7,170 nucleotides of DNA from contig JBILTS010000112.1 in the NCBI GenBank assembly GCA_044371405.1, forward strand, positions 1 to 7,170, given 5' to 3'. The notes beneath the pieces were generated by a model. That model worked only from the letters and a program-made list of their open reading frames with translations. It did not search any database and was not told where the DNA came from. The DNA is from RGEC01 sp044371405. Its GTDB lineage: Bacteria > Bacteroidota > Bacteroidia > NS11-12g > UBA955. Both the position numbers and the translations under genes were made by a program. This document shows positions 1 through 5,570 of this stretch, piece after piece. Positions within the stretch are counted from its first letter, which is position 1. Each line of letters starts with the position of its first letter.

Positions 1-1
1 G

Positions 2-1039
2 AAATTTACCGTGGCCGGTCCGCCTATTGGCGGCGCCAAAAGCGGCATTAATTTCGATCCCGCCGATCCCCGCAAAAAGGGTGTGCTGGAGCGCTGGTAT
101 AAAGCCGTGCATCCATTGCTGAAGCATTACTATGGCACCGGAGGCGATTTGAATGTGGATGAAATCCATGAAGTGATACCCTACACCGCTGCCAATGGAT
201 TATTGCACCCTCAGGAAGGTACGGTAAACGGGCATTTGAAGCATTATACCGCCGAAGAACGCCTGCGTGCGATTTCGCGTTTGCAGGAAGGGGTGGTGCT
301 GCCCATCACAGACGAGCGTTTGAGTCCCGATGTGACCCGCGGCTATACCATTGCCGATATGATTACCGGCTGGGGTGTATGTGAAGCGGTGAGGCACTAC
401 TATGAAATTTATGGTGGTTTTATGAATGGCAAACTGGCCATCATTCAGGGATGGGGTAACGTGGCAGCGGCTGCGGCTTATTACCTCACCAAATACGGTG
501 TTCGGGTGGCCGGCATCATCGACAGAGAGGGCGGTATTATTGCGCCCAACGGGCTGGGTGAGGAAGAAGTACGCCAGCTGTTTTTAAACAGAGATGGCAA
601 CAAGCTGGTGGCCGATAACATGCTCAGTATTGAAGAGGTAAATGAGAAAATCTGGGATTTACCTGCAGAGATTTTCATTCCCGGGGCAGCGAGCCGCTTG
701 GTAACCGAAGATCAGGTGAACCGCATGGCCAAAGCCGGCATGGAAGTGGTGAGCTGCGGTGCCAATGTGCCTTTTGCCGATAAAGAAATTTTCATGGGGC
801 CCATCAGCCGCCTTGCAGATAGCCAGATGGCGGTAATCCCCGATTTTATAGCTAACTGTGGCATGGCGCGGGTGTTTGCTTACCTCATGAAGAAAGAGGC
901 CGAGGTAACCGATGTGGCCATTTTCAAGGATGTGAGCCAGATTATTCACAGCTCTGTGATGCGTTTGCATCAGTTCAATCCCAAGCATACGGGCATCAGT
1001 GCCAAGGGTTTGGAGCTGAGTTTGACAGATCTAGTATAA
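2..1039 (+). CDS. Glutamate dehydrogenase family protein (Glu/Leu/Phe/Val dehydrogenase), 5' end missing
   Basis: Probable NAD(P)-dependent amino acid dehydrogenase, catalysing reversible oxidative deamination of glutamate (or a related amino acid) to the 2-oxo acid and ammonium in the cytoplasm. The frame is open from base 2 with K-F-T before the GTG at 11, so the true start lies upstream and the GTG is an internal Val. Seen in the sequence, counting that codon as 1: a GGAKSG segment at 7-12 whose Lys10 matches the catalytic lysine region GGxKGG of the family; a Rossmann motif GWGNVA at 147-152; an acidic residue (Asp171) at the end of the second strand, which favours NAD(H); and IPDFIANCGM near 277-285, typical of the family's C-terminal part. 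About 346 codons are visible, so roughly 80-100 N-terminal residues are probably missing. It deviates from the classical motifs (Ser for Gly in GGAKGG, Ala for Gly after GNV), so substrate choice is uncertain. It ends convergently with the cytochrome gene. Confidence 0.88.
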   Translation, partial: KFTVAGPPIGGAKSGINFDPADPRKKGVLERWYKAVHPLLKHYYGTGGDLNVDEIHEVIPYTAANGLLHPQEGTVNGHLKHYTAEERLRAISRLQEGVVLPITDERLSPDVTRGYTIADMITGWGVCEAVRHYYEIYGGFMNGKLAIIQGWGNVAAAAAYYLTKYGVRVAGIIDREGGIIAPNGLGEEEVRQLFLNRDGNKLVADNMLSIEEVNEKIWDLPAEIFIPGAASRLVTEDQVNRMAKAGMEVVSCGANVPFADKEIFMGPISRLADSQMAVIPDFIANCGMARVFAYLMKKEAEVTDVAIFKDVSQIIHSSVMRLHQFNPKHTGISAKGLELSLTDLV

Positions 1040-1055
1040 GCTGTAAAATCCTGTG

Positions 1056-1091
1056 GATATACTAAATCGTATTATTACGATTTAGTATATC
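1056..1091. terminator. Perfect AT-rich stem-loop between convergent genes, candidate bidirectional terminator
   Basis: Bases 1056-1071 and 1076-1091 are exact reverse complements (16 bp) around a TTAT loop. The hairpin starts 16 bases after the dehydrogenase stop and lies 31 bases past the stop of the minus-strand cytochrome gene, the expected place for a shared terminator. A second small inverted repeat (CGTAA/TTACG, 1091-1102) abuts it. The stem is AT-rich and no clean T-run follows directly on either strand, so a classical Rho-independent terminator is not certain; a protein-binding site or a small palindromic repeat element is possible. Confidence 0.45.
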
Positions 1092-1122
1092 GTAAAATTA
1101 CGTTTAGTAAATTAATAAACTT

Positions 1123-1746
1123 TTATTTATTGCGAAATCCCTCAACGTAATCGGTAAGCGATTTCAGTTGCTCTGGGGTGAGCGAATTCTTGTAGCCAGG
1201 CATGGCGTTTTTGCCATTGAGGATCTGGTGTTCGGTTTCGGCGCGGCTGAGGGTTGAGGCGGTAAGGTCTTTGGCACCATTGAGCATGAGTTTGCCGTCA
1301 GCTCCGTGGCATACTGCGCAATTGTTGGCCTTGTAAATTTCTTCACCTGATATAGCAGCTACAGTTTCTTCTTTATTAACGGCGGGGCGTTTTTTGTGCA
1401 TTTCGGCCAGGCCGTAGGAGGCAACAATCATTAGCACGCTGAGGGTAGCCAGTATTTTGTTGCTGCGTTTGAAGCCGATAACGGCAATGGGAATGGAACT
1501 GAGCACTAGGGCTATTTTGATCCACAGCAGGTTGGAGCGGAGTTCGGCGGGCATTTTCATCAGCAAGTAAATGCCGGTGAATAGAAACAATATGCTGATG
1601 ACCATTTCAAATATGCGCAGTCCTTTTTTGGCGAAGAAGGCAGTAAGCCCCTGCTGATTAAAGGTTAGTCCAATCCATTTGAAGAGATAGAGGGCCATAA
1701 AGAGGATAACGGCCGTTTTGTGCAGATGAAGAAATCCTGTTTCCAT
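1123..1746 (-). CDS. Four-helix membrane protein (SirB2-like) fused to a C-terminal cytochrome c domain
   Basis: A 207-residue predicted inner-membrane haem protein. Four hydrophobic segments lie at about residues 10-29, 45-65, 74-92 and 98-115. The N-terminal His-rich helix (LHLHKTAVILF) and overall layout resemble the SirB family, a recognition by pattern only. The C-terminal part from about 133 is a small class I cytochrome c: CAVCH at 143-147 for covalent haem c, and Met182 in an AMPGY context as the probable distal ligand, followed by the usual final helix (LTPEQLKSLTDYVEGF). Positive residues in the 29-44 and 92-97 loops place those loops inside, putting both ends and the haem in the periplasm. 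There is no separate signal peptide; the first helix would serve. Likely role is electron transfer coupled to the membrane domain, partner unknown. It is monocistronic here. TATTTGC lies four bases upstream of the ATG, with no clear Shine-Dalgarno. Confidence 0.85.
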   Translation of the reverse strand: METGFLHLHKTAVILFMALYLFKWIGLTFNQQGLTAFFAKKGLRIFEMVISILFLFTGIYLLMKMPAELRSNLLWIKIALVLSSIPIAVIGFKRSNKILATLSVLMIVASYGLAEMHKKRPAVNKEETVAAISGEEIYKANNCAVCHGADGKLMLNGAKDLTASTLSRAETEHQILNGKNAMPGYKNSLTPEQLKSLTDYVEGFRNK

Positions 1747-1798
1747 GTTGCAAATATGGGGGAAAGCAGGGAAATGTGATATTCAAACGCAAGGAACT

Positions 1799-1830
1799 TT
1801 TGCGGAATTGGACTGTTTATGTTACTTTTG
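1799..1830 (+). promoter_or_regulatory. Bacteroidota-type promoter for the tRNA-Pro gene
   Basis: TTTG at 1799-1802 (-33 element) and TACTTTTG at 1823-1830 (matches the -7 consensus TAnnTTTG) are separated by 20 bp, as expected for the primary sigma factor of Bacteroidota. Transcription would begin near 1835, leaving a leader of about 70 bases before the mature tRNA at 1904. The elements are seen directly; their use is inferred. Confidence 0.7.
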
Positions 1831-1903
1831 CAGCCCCTTAACGGGAGACCCGATCCCATGCCGGCGGCAGAAAGTGTCGCAAATACCGGAAAAACAAATA
1901 CAT

Positions 1904-1980
1904 CGGGATGTAGCGCAGCCCGGTAGCGCACTTGCATGGGGTGCAAGGGGTCGCAAGTTCGAATCTTGTCATCCCGACCA
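1904..1980 (+). tRNA. tRNA-Pro, anticodon GGG, CCA encoded
   Basis: A full cloverleaf of 77 bases is visible. The acceptor arms CGGGATG (1904-1910) and CATCCCG (1970-1976) pair perfectly, followed by discriminator A and encoded CCA (1978-1980). The D stem is GCGC/GCGC. The anticodon stem CTTGC/GCAAG (1931-1935, 1943-1947) encloses the loop ATGGGGT with anticodon GGG at 1938-1940, reading proline codons CCC and CCU. A five-base variable region is followed by the T arm GCAAG-TTCGAAT-CTTGT (1953-1969). No intron and no mismatch apart from one G-T pair in the T stem. It is single, with its own promoter and terminators, not part of a tRNA cluster. Confidence 0.97.
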
Positions 1981-1985
1981 ACCAC

Positions 1986-2014
1986 AAAAGCCCACACGAA
2001 AGTGTGGGCTTTTT
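1986..2014 (+). terminator. Rho-independent terminator of the tRNA-Pro gene
   Basis: Eight-pair GC-rich stem GCCCACAC/GTGTGGGC (1990-1997, 2002-2009) capped by a GAAA tetraloop, with AAAA before it and TTTTT after it (2010-2014). It begins five bases after the tRNA CCA. The A-run makes it symmetrical, so it may also stop transcripts coming from the other strand. Confidence 0.9.
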
Positions 2015-2069
2015 CATTTACCACAGTGCGCAAGCACCGCTTGTAAGCACAGCGGTAAATGAAAAAGCC
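2007..2069. repeat. Perfect 16-bp inverted repeat spanning the two terminators
   Basis: GGCTTTTTCATTTACC at 2007-2022 is the exact reverse complement of 2054-2069, with a 31-base spacer. The left arm contains the 3' end and T-run of the first terminator, and the right arm contains the 5' A-run and stem start of the second. The arms therefore compete with both terminator hairpins, so the RNA could form either two separate hairpins or one long one. Confidence 0.75.
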
Positions 2070-2089
2070 AGGGCGGTAGCCCGGCTTTT
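2063..2089. terminator. Second terminator-like hairpin downstream of tRNA-Pro
   Basis: The stem GCC-(A bulge)-GGGC (2067-2074) pairs with GCCC-GGC (2079-2085) around the loop GGTA, preceded by an A-run and followed by TTTT (2086-2089). It is GC-rich with a U-tract on either strand, so it could back up the first terminator or stop minus-strand transcription arriving from the transposase gene. Confidence 0.65.
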
Positions 2090-2099
2090 GCGGTTGTAG

Positions 2100-2248
2100 C
2101 CCCCCCCCCTAAAGTTCACGAGCGAGAGCAACGAGCGAGTAACCTTTCTAGTTGACAGTGTAAAGTTGACAGTCAACAGTTTGGCTATGCCTCAATAACG
2201 TTGACCGTTTTGACCGGTTTACATATGGTTTACATAAACTACTTTCTT
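2100..2248. repeat. Gene-free stretch with a C-tract and a cluster of short direct repeats flanking the transposase
   Basis: No credible gene or RNA lies here. It starts with ten consecutive C (2100-2109). Short near-tandem duplications follow: ACGAGCGAG at 2118-2126 and 2131-2139; GTTGACAG at 2151-2158 and 2165-2172, the second copy forming the 13-bp palindrome GTTGAC-A-GTCAAC (2165-2177); TTGACCG at 2201-2207 and 2210-2216; and GGTTTACAT at 2216-2224 and 2227-2235. The region adjoins the 3' end of a REP-associated transposase gene, so a REP-like recognition or repeat cluster is plausible, but it does not match a REP that I recognise. Confidence 0.5.
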
Positions 2249-2947
2249 TTATCCCATTTCCTTATTAAATGCCCTGAAATTGTCCTCATTGCCGAACAGC
2301 ATGGGAACGGTATCCTGCATCAGCCAACCGTATGTGCCACTATGCTTGTCAAATAGATTGTATGAACTCCAGGGCCAGGATTGTATATGGTCTGTGATTC
2401 CGTGCTGCACCGGGTTTTTGTGGACGTAACGTATGGCCTGCCTTAGGTAGTTTTCATCATCAATCAGGGCCCGTTTAAACGGGGTTTGAAACAAGGTGCC
2501 ACAGCGGTTTTGCTGTTTGTTGAATGCCATGGCATAGGACTGGAACAGTTTTCTGAATTGCGGGTAAACCATGTTGTGGCAAACGGCCGGTTCTGCGGTT
2601 GGGTTGCTGCTCCCCAGATTTGACAACTTTTCAAAAGTTGTCAAATCTGGGGCAGCCTTTTTCCACGCCGGCCCGTTTGAATCTACCACAACAAAACGTT
2701 CCGGTTTTTCGGGTAATATCGCCAATGTATCCTCCGATCTGATTTTTATGATGAAATGAAAGTGATTTCCCATTAAACAGTAAGCAACCGTTTCCACCAC
2801 TGGCCATAGGTACTGCTGATATTTTTTCAGAAAAAACAAATAATTGCCCTCATCCATAAACAGCGCTTTTTTATCAACAGCTCTGTTGTAAATGTGGTAA
2901 AACCTATCAAATTCAAACTGGGTATAATAATGTTCGGTAAATGACAT
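2249..2947 (-). CDS. REP-associated tyrosine transposase (RAYT, IS200/Y1 transposase-like)
   Basis: A 232-residue HUH-family single-strand endonuclease. Seen: FYHIYNRA at 16-23; the metal-binding HUH pair in GNHFHFIIKI (His62 and His64); the conserved FQSYAMAFNKQQNR and GTLFQTPFKR blocks (135-159); and IRYVHKNP at 172-179, whose Tyr174 is the probable nucleophile. This order matches RAYTs, which cut and rejoin palindromic REP sequences and are usually single-copy chromosomal genes. Residues about 72-125 form a low-conservation insert between the His pair and the FQSYA block; a perfect DNA palindrome falls inside it (residues 99-112) without breaking the frame. All expected catalytic residues are present, so it appears intact. 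The ATG at 2947 fits the usual N-terminus. No IS200-type partner (tnpB/iscB) is nearby. It is divergent from the DUF2851 gene. A mobile origin is inferred from the family only. Confidence 0.88.
   Translation of the reverse strand: MSFTEHYYTQFEFDRFYHIYNRAVDKKALFMDEGNYLFFLKKYQQYLWPVVETVAYCLMGNHFHFIIKIRSEDTLAILPEKPERFVVVDSNGPAWKKAAPDLTTFEKLSNLGSSNPTAEPAVCHNMVYPQFRKLFQSYAMAFNKQQNRCGTLFQTPFKRALIDDENYLRQAIRYVHKNPVQHGITDHIQSWPWSSYNLFDKHSGTYGWLMQDTVPMLFGNEDNFRAFNKEMG
2612..2652. repeat. Perfect 41-bp palindrome inside the transposase coding sequence
   Basis: Bases 2612-2631 are the exact reverse complement of 2633-2652, with a single unpaired centre base at 2632. The arms begin CCCCAGATTTGACAAC and end in TTTT. 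On the coding (minus) strand it specifies PDLTTFEKLSNLG (residues 100-112). Because of the symmetry, one plus-strand frame encodes the same peptide with Gln for Glu at the centre. Length, perfection and in-frame placement in a variable part of the protein suggest an inserted palindromic element. Confidence 0.9.
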
Positions 2948-3013
2948 TAAAACAATAATAATCTACAATAATAAACTAAAAATATCGATATTGCAGGATT
3001 GCAGCAAGGTCTT

Positions 3014-4297
3014 ATGCAGGAGTATTTTTTACATTTTCTTTGGCAATACGGGTTGTTTGACACCCAAAACCTCACCACCACCGACGGGCAGGCCATCCGC
3101 CTCGATTTCAGGGGTATTCACAACCCCAACAGCGGTCCCGATTTTTCTGAAGCCCGCATCCGCATTGGCAGCATGGATTGGGTGGGGCAGGTGGAAATTC
3201 ACGTTCATGCCTCCGACTGGTTGAAACACAACCACCAGACCGATAAAGCCTATGACAATGTCATTCTGCATGTGGTGCTCCACCACGACACGGACATTTT
3301 TCGCACAGACGGAACCCTCATTCCCTGCCTTGAGCTGCGCAACCGCATACCTGCCGGTTACCTGCACACCTGGCAAACCCTTAGCCAAAGTCTGGCCGCT
3401 GTGCCCTGCAAACCCCACCAACCGCATACCCACACCGCTGCAGTGCTGAGCATGAAGCACCGCGCCGTGGCAGAACGCATGTGGCAAAAGGCAGGAAAAG
3501 TGATGACGTTGGGCAATACCACCCAATTCCACTGGGAAGAAATGCTGTACACCCTCATGGCCCGGTACCTGGGACGGCTGGTGAATGGTGATGCCATGGA
3601 GATGCTCACCACAGCTGCTCCCTATTCGCTCATACAGAAATATCGCCACAATGCTTTGCAGCTGCAGGCCTTGCTGTTCGGTCAAAGCGGGCTGCTCACC
3701 GCAGCGCATAGGGATGAATATGCCAAACAGCTATATGCCGAATACCGCTTTCTGCAAGCCAAACACACCCTGCAATCCCTGCCGCCCGCGGTGTGGAAGT
3801 TTGGCCGGCTGCGGCCACCGAATTTCCCTACCCTGCGCATCGCCCAGCTGTCGGCTGTGCTGGAGCAAACCGGGCTTTTCAACGTGATGATGGAAGTGCA
3901 GTCTGTTGCCGAACTCAAACGTTTTCTTCGTCAAAAACCCCATGACTATTGGGAAAGCCATTACCGCTTTGATTATCCCTGCGAAAAACGATCCGCCAAC
4001 GCCGGCGATGATACCCTGGAGGGTCTGATCATCAATGCCATCTTGCCACTACGCTTTGCCTATGCCCAATACCACAATGATAACGTTTTACAGGAACAAT
4101 GCATAGACTGGCTTACGATGCTGTCTCCCGAATCCAACAAAATCACCCGCACATGGCAGGAGATGGGTTTTGAAAATGCCAGTGCCTACGATAGTCAGGC
4201 CCTGCTGGGCTTGCAGCAATTGTACTGCGATAAAAGGCGCTGCCTGGAATGCAGTATGGGGCAGAAGATCATCAAGCGTAACGAGGGAGAACGTTGA
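3014..4297 (+). CDS. DUF2851 family protein of unknown function
   Basis: A 427-residue soluble protein without signal peptide or membrane helix. The N-terminal third carries the pattern I associate with DUF2851: an aromatic-rich start (MQEYFLHFLWQYGLFD), LTTTDGQ at 20-26, NPNSGPDFSEARIRI at 37-51, WVGQVEIHVHASDW at 56-69 and AYDNVILHVV at 79-88. The C-terminus ends with a cysteine cluster (Cys405, Cys410, Cys413; CDKRRCLECSMG) that may bind metal. The family is common in Bacteroidota and has no established function; the His/Asp/Glu-rich N-terminal motifs hint at an enzyme or metal site, which is inference only. I chose the ATG at 3014, preceded by AAGG (3006-3009), over a TTG at 2999, because family members begin a few residues before the aromatic helix. 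It appears monocistronic, 76 bases before lhgO. Confidence 0.85.
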   Translation: MQEYFLHFLWQYGLFDTQNLTTTDGQAIRLDFRGIHNPNSGPDFSEARIRIGSMDWVGQVEIHVHASDWLKHNHQTDKAYDNVILHVVLHHDTDIFRTDGTLIPCLELRNRIPAGYLHTWQTLSQSLAAVPCKPHQPHTHTAAVLSMKHRAVAERMWQKAGKVMTLGNTTQFHWEEMLYTLMARYLGRLVNGDAMEMLTTAAPYSLIQKYRHNALQLQALLFGQSGLLTAAHRDEYAKQLYAEYRFLQAKHTLQSLPPAVWKFGRLRPPNFPTLRIAQLSAVLEQTGLFNVMMEVQSVAELKRFLRQKPHDYWESHYRFDYPCEKRSANAGDDTLEGLIINAILPLRFAYAQYHNDNVLQEQCIDWLTMLSPESNKITRTWQEMGFENASAYDSQALLGLQQLYCDKRRCLECSMGQKIIKRNEGER

Positions 4298-4356
4298 ATT
4301 TGAAGTGCTGCCAAAAATGAGGAAAAATTCCCTTCGGTGAAATACAATCCTGGGGT

Positions 4357-4363
4357 TATTTTG
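4357..4363 (+). promoter_or_regulatory. Candidate -7 element of lhgO promoter
   Basis: TATTTTG (4357-4363) is one base short of TAnnTTTG and sits 10 bases before the lhgO ATG. A poor -33 match (TTCG, 4333-4336) lies 20 bp upstream. The short distance implies a nearly leaderless message. Assigned from the pattern shared with the two genes further downstream. Confidence 0.4.
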
Positions 4364-4373
4364 CACTCACATT

Positions 4374-5570
4374 ATGCAAGCGGATATTGTAGTGGTGGGT
4401 GGTGGCATTGTAGGCCTCTCCACTGCGCTAAAAATCAAAGAAAAACAGCCCGCTCTGAGCGTGGTGGTGCTGGAAAAGGAAGCTGATATTTCTTCTCACC
4501 AGACGGGAAACAACAGCGGTGTTATCCATTCCGGCATTTATTACAAGCCCGGCAGTCTGAAGGCGGAAAACTGTATTCGTGGCTACCACATGTTGCTGGA
4601 ATTTTGTAATGAAAATGATATACCGGTAGAGCGATGCGGCAAGGTAATTGTCGCTACCAAAGAATCAGAAATCGGGCAATTGGAAAAAGTGTATCAGCGT
4701 GGTGTAGATAATGGCCTTGCCGGGCTGAAATACCTGACCGAAGCCGAAATCAAGGAGATTGAGCCGCACTGTTCAGGTATCAAGGGCATTTTTGTGCCGC
4801 AGACAGGCATCGTGAATTACAAGCTTGTATCGGAGAAGATAGCCGAGAAGTTTACCCAATTGGGCGGTCAAGTGCTAACCTCCCACAAGGTTACGGGCGT
4901 GGAAGCGCAACCCGGCCGCGTAGAGGTAATTACAAAAAATAAAACTTTTGTTTGCAAGCTCATGGTGAACTGTGCAGGCCTGTACTGCGATAAAATTGCA
5001 GAAATGGCAGGTCAGAACCTGGACGTGCGCATCATCCCGTTCCGTGGCGAATATTACAGCATCAAACCCGAGAAGGCCTATTTGGTTAAAAACCTCATTT
5101 ATCCTGTACCGGATCCTAATTTTCCCTTTCTGGGCGTGCATTTTACCCGCAGAATCACGGGTGAGATAGAGGCAGGACCCAATGCCGTGTTTGCTTTCCG
5201 CCGCGAGGGTTATACCCGCACATCATTTAATTGGTCAGAATTTTGGCAGAGCATGCTGTGGCGTGGCTTCAGAAAGGTAGCCATGAAATACTGGAAAACC
5301 GGACTGGGCGAGTACTATCGCAGCTTCTCGAAGGCGGCTTTTACCAAAGCCCTGCAGGCGCTGGTGCCTGAAATCAGGGAGGAAGACCTTGAACCTGCCG
5401 GAGCAGGGGTACGCGCCCAGGCATGCGATAAAGACGGTGGCCTCATCGATGATTTCTGCATCCGGGAAGCGCCGGGCTGTATTCATGTGCTCAATGCACC
5501 ATCGCCCGCTGCCACCAGCAGCTTGAGCATTGGCGATACCATCAGCCAGCTGGCCCTCAAAAATTTATAA
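4374..5570 (+). CDS. lhgO: L-2-hydroxyglutarate oxidase
   Basis: FAD-dependent enzyme (398 aa) of the DAO/GlpD-type fold that oxidises L-2-hydroxyglutarate to 2-oxoglutarate. L-2-hydroxyglutarate is a metabolite-repair substrate formed by promiscuous malate dehydrogenase and, in some bacteria, an intermediate of glutarate catabolism. In E. coli the product passes electrons to the membrane quinone pool. Seen: the dinucleotide motif VVGGGIVG (7-14) and the acidic residue Glu34 after strand two for FAD; the family-specific block HQTGNNSGVIHSGIYY (42-57); PFRGEYY in the middle; and LNAPSPAATSS (about 372-382) contacting the flavin at the C-terminus. Length is close to the family's usual 395-425. 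The ATG starts right before the FAD-binding strand, so the start is firm. The stop codon overlaps the next ATG (TAATG), implying co-transcription with the SprT-like gene. No glutarate-pathway gene (csiD, gab) is adjacent, so a repair role is the more likely one here. Confidence 0.93.
   Translation: MQADIVVVGGGIVGLSTALKIKEKQPALSVVVLEKEADISSHQTGNNSGVIHSGIYYKPGSLKAENCIRGYHMLLEFCNENDIPVERCGKVIVATKESEIGQLEKVYQRGVDNGLAGLKYLTEAEIKEIEPHCSGIKGIFVPQTGIVNYKLVSEKIAEKFTQLGGQVLTSHKVTGVEAQPGRVEVITKNKTFVCKLMVNCAGLYCDKIAEMAGQNLDVRIIPFRGEYYSIKPEKAYLVKNLIYPVPDPNFPFLGVHFTRRITGEIEAGPNAVFAFRREGYTRTSFNWSEFWQSMLWRGFRKVAMKYWKTGLGEYYRSFSKAAFTKALQALVPEIREEDLEPAGAGVRAQACDKDGGLIDDFCIREAPGCIHVLNAPSPAATSSLSIGDTISQLALKNL

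Noticed and set aside
1665..2033. Minus-strand open frame of 122 codons containing a DKIRTCDPLHPMQVRYRAALHP-type peptide
   Set aside because: This is the classical antisense translation of a tRNA gene and also overlaps the start of the cytochrome gene. It is not a real gene.
1745..2062. Plus-strand open frame of 105 codons containing an AQPGSALAWGARGRKFES-type peptide
   Set aside because: This peptide is the well-known artefact of translating a tRNA gene; the frame covers tRNA-Pro and its terminator.
1904..2248. tRNA-Pro as an integration site for an element carrying the transposase
   Set aside because: No second copy of the tRNA 3' end was seen at the other side of the transposase and there is no integrase; RAYT proteins do not integrate by tRNA att sites.
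2100..2248. CRISPR array
   Set aside because: The repeats are different words of 7-9 bases, each present only twice, with no constant-length spacers and no cas genes.
2981..2992. AATATCGATATT, a perfect 12-bp palindrome between the divergent transposase and DUF2851 genes
   Set aside because: It could be an operator, but one or two 12-bp palindromes are expected by chance in a window this size, and the region is AT-rich.
2999..3013. Earlier TTG start for the DUF2851 gene
   Set aside because: The ATG at 3014 has AAGG in front and gives the usual family N-terminus; the TTG adds only five residues without a better ribosome site.
3029..3709. Long minus-strand open frame of 226 codons opposite the DUF2851 gene
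   Set aside because: It is wholly antisense to a gene with clear family motifs and has no recognisable domain; it is a shadow frame.
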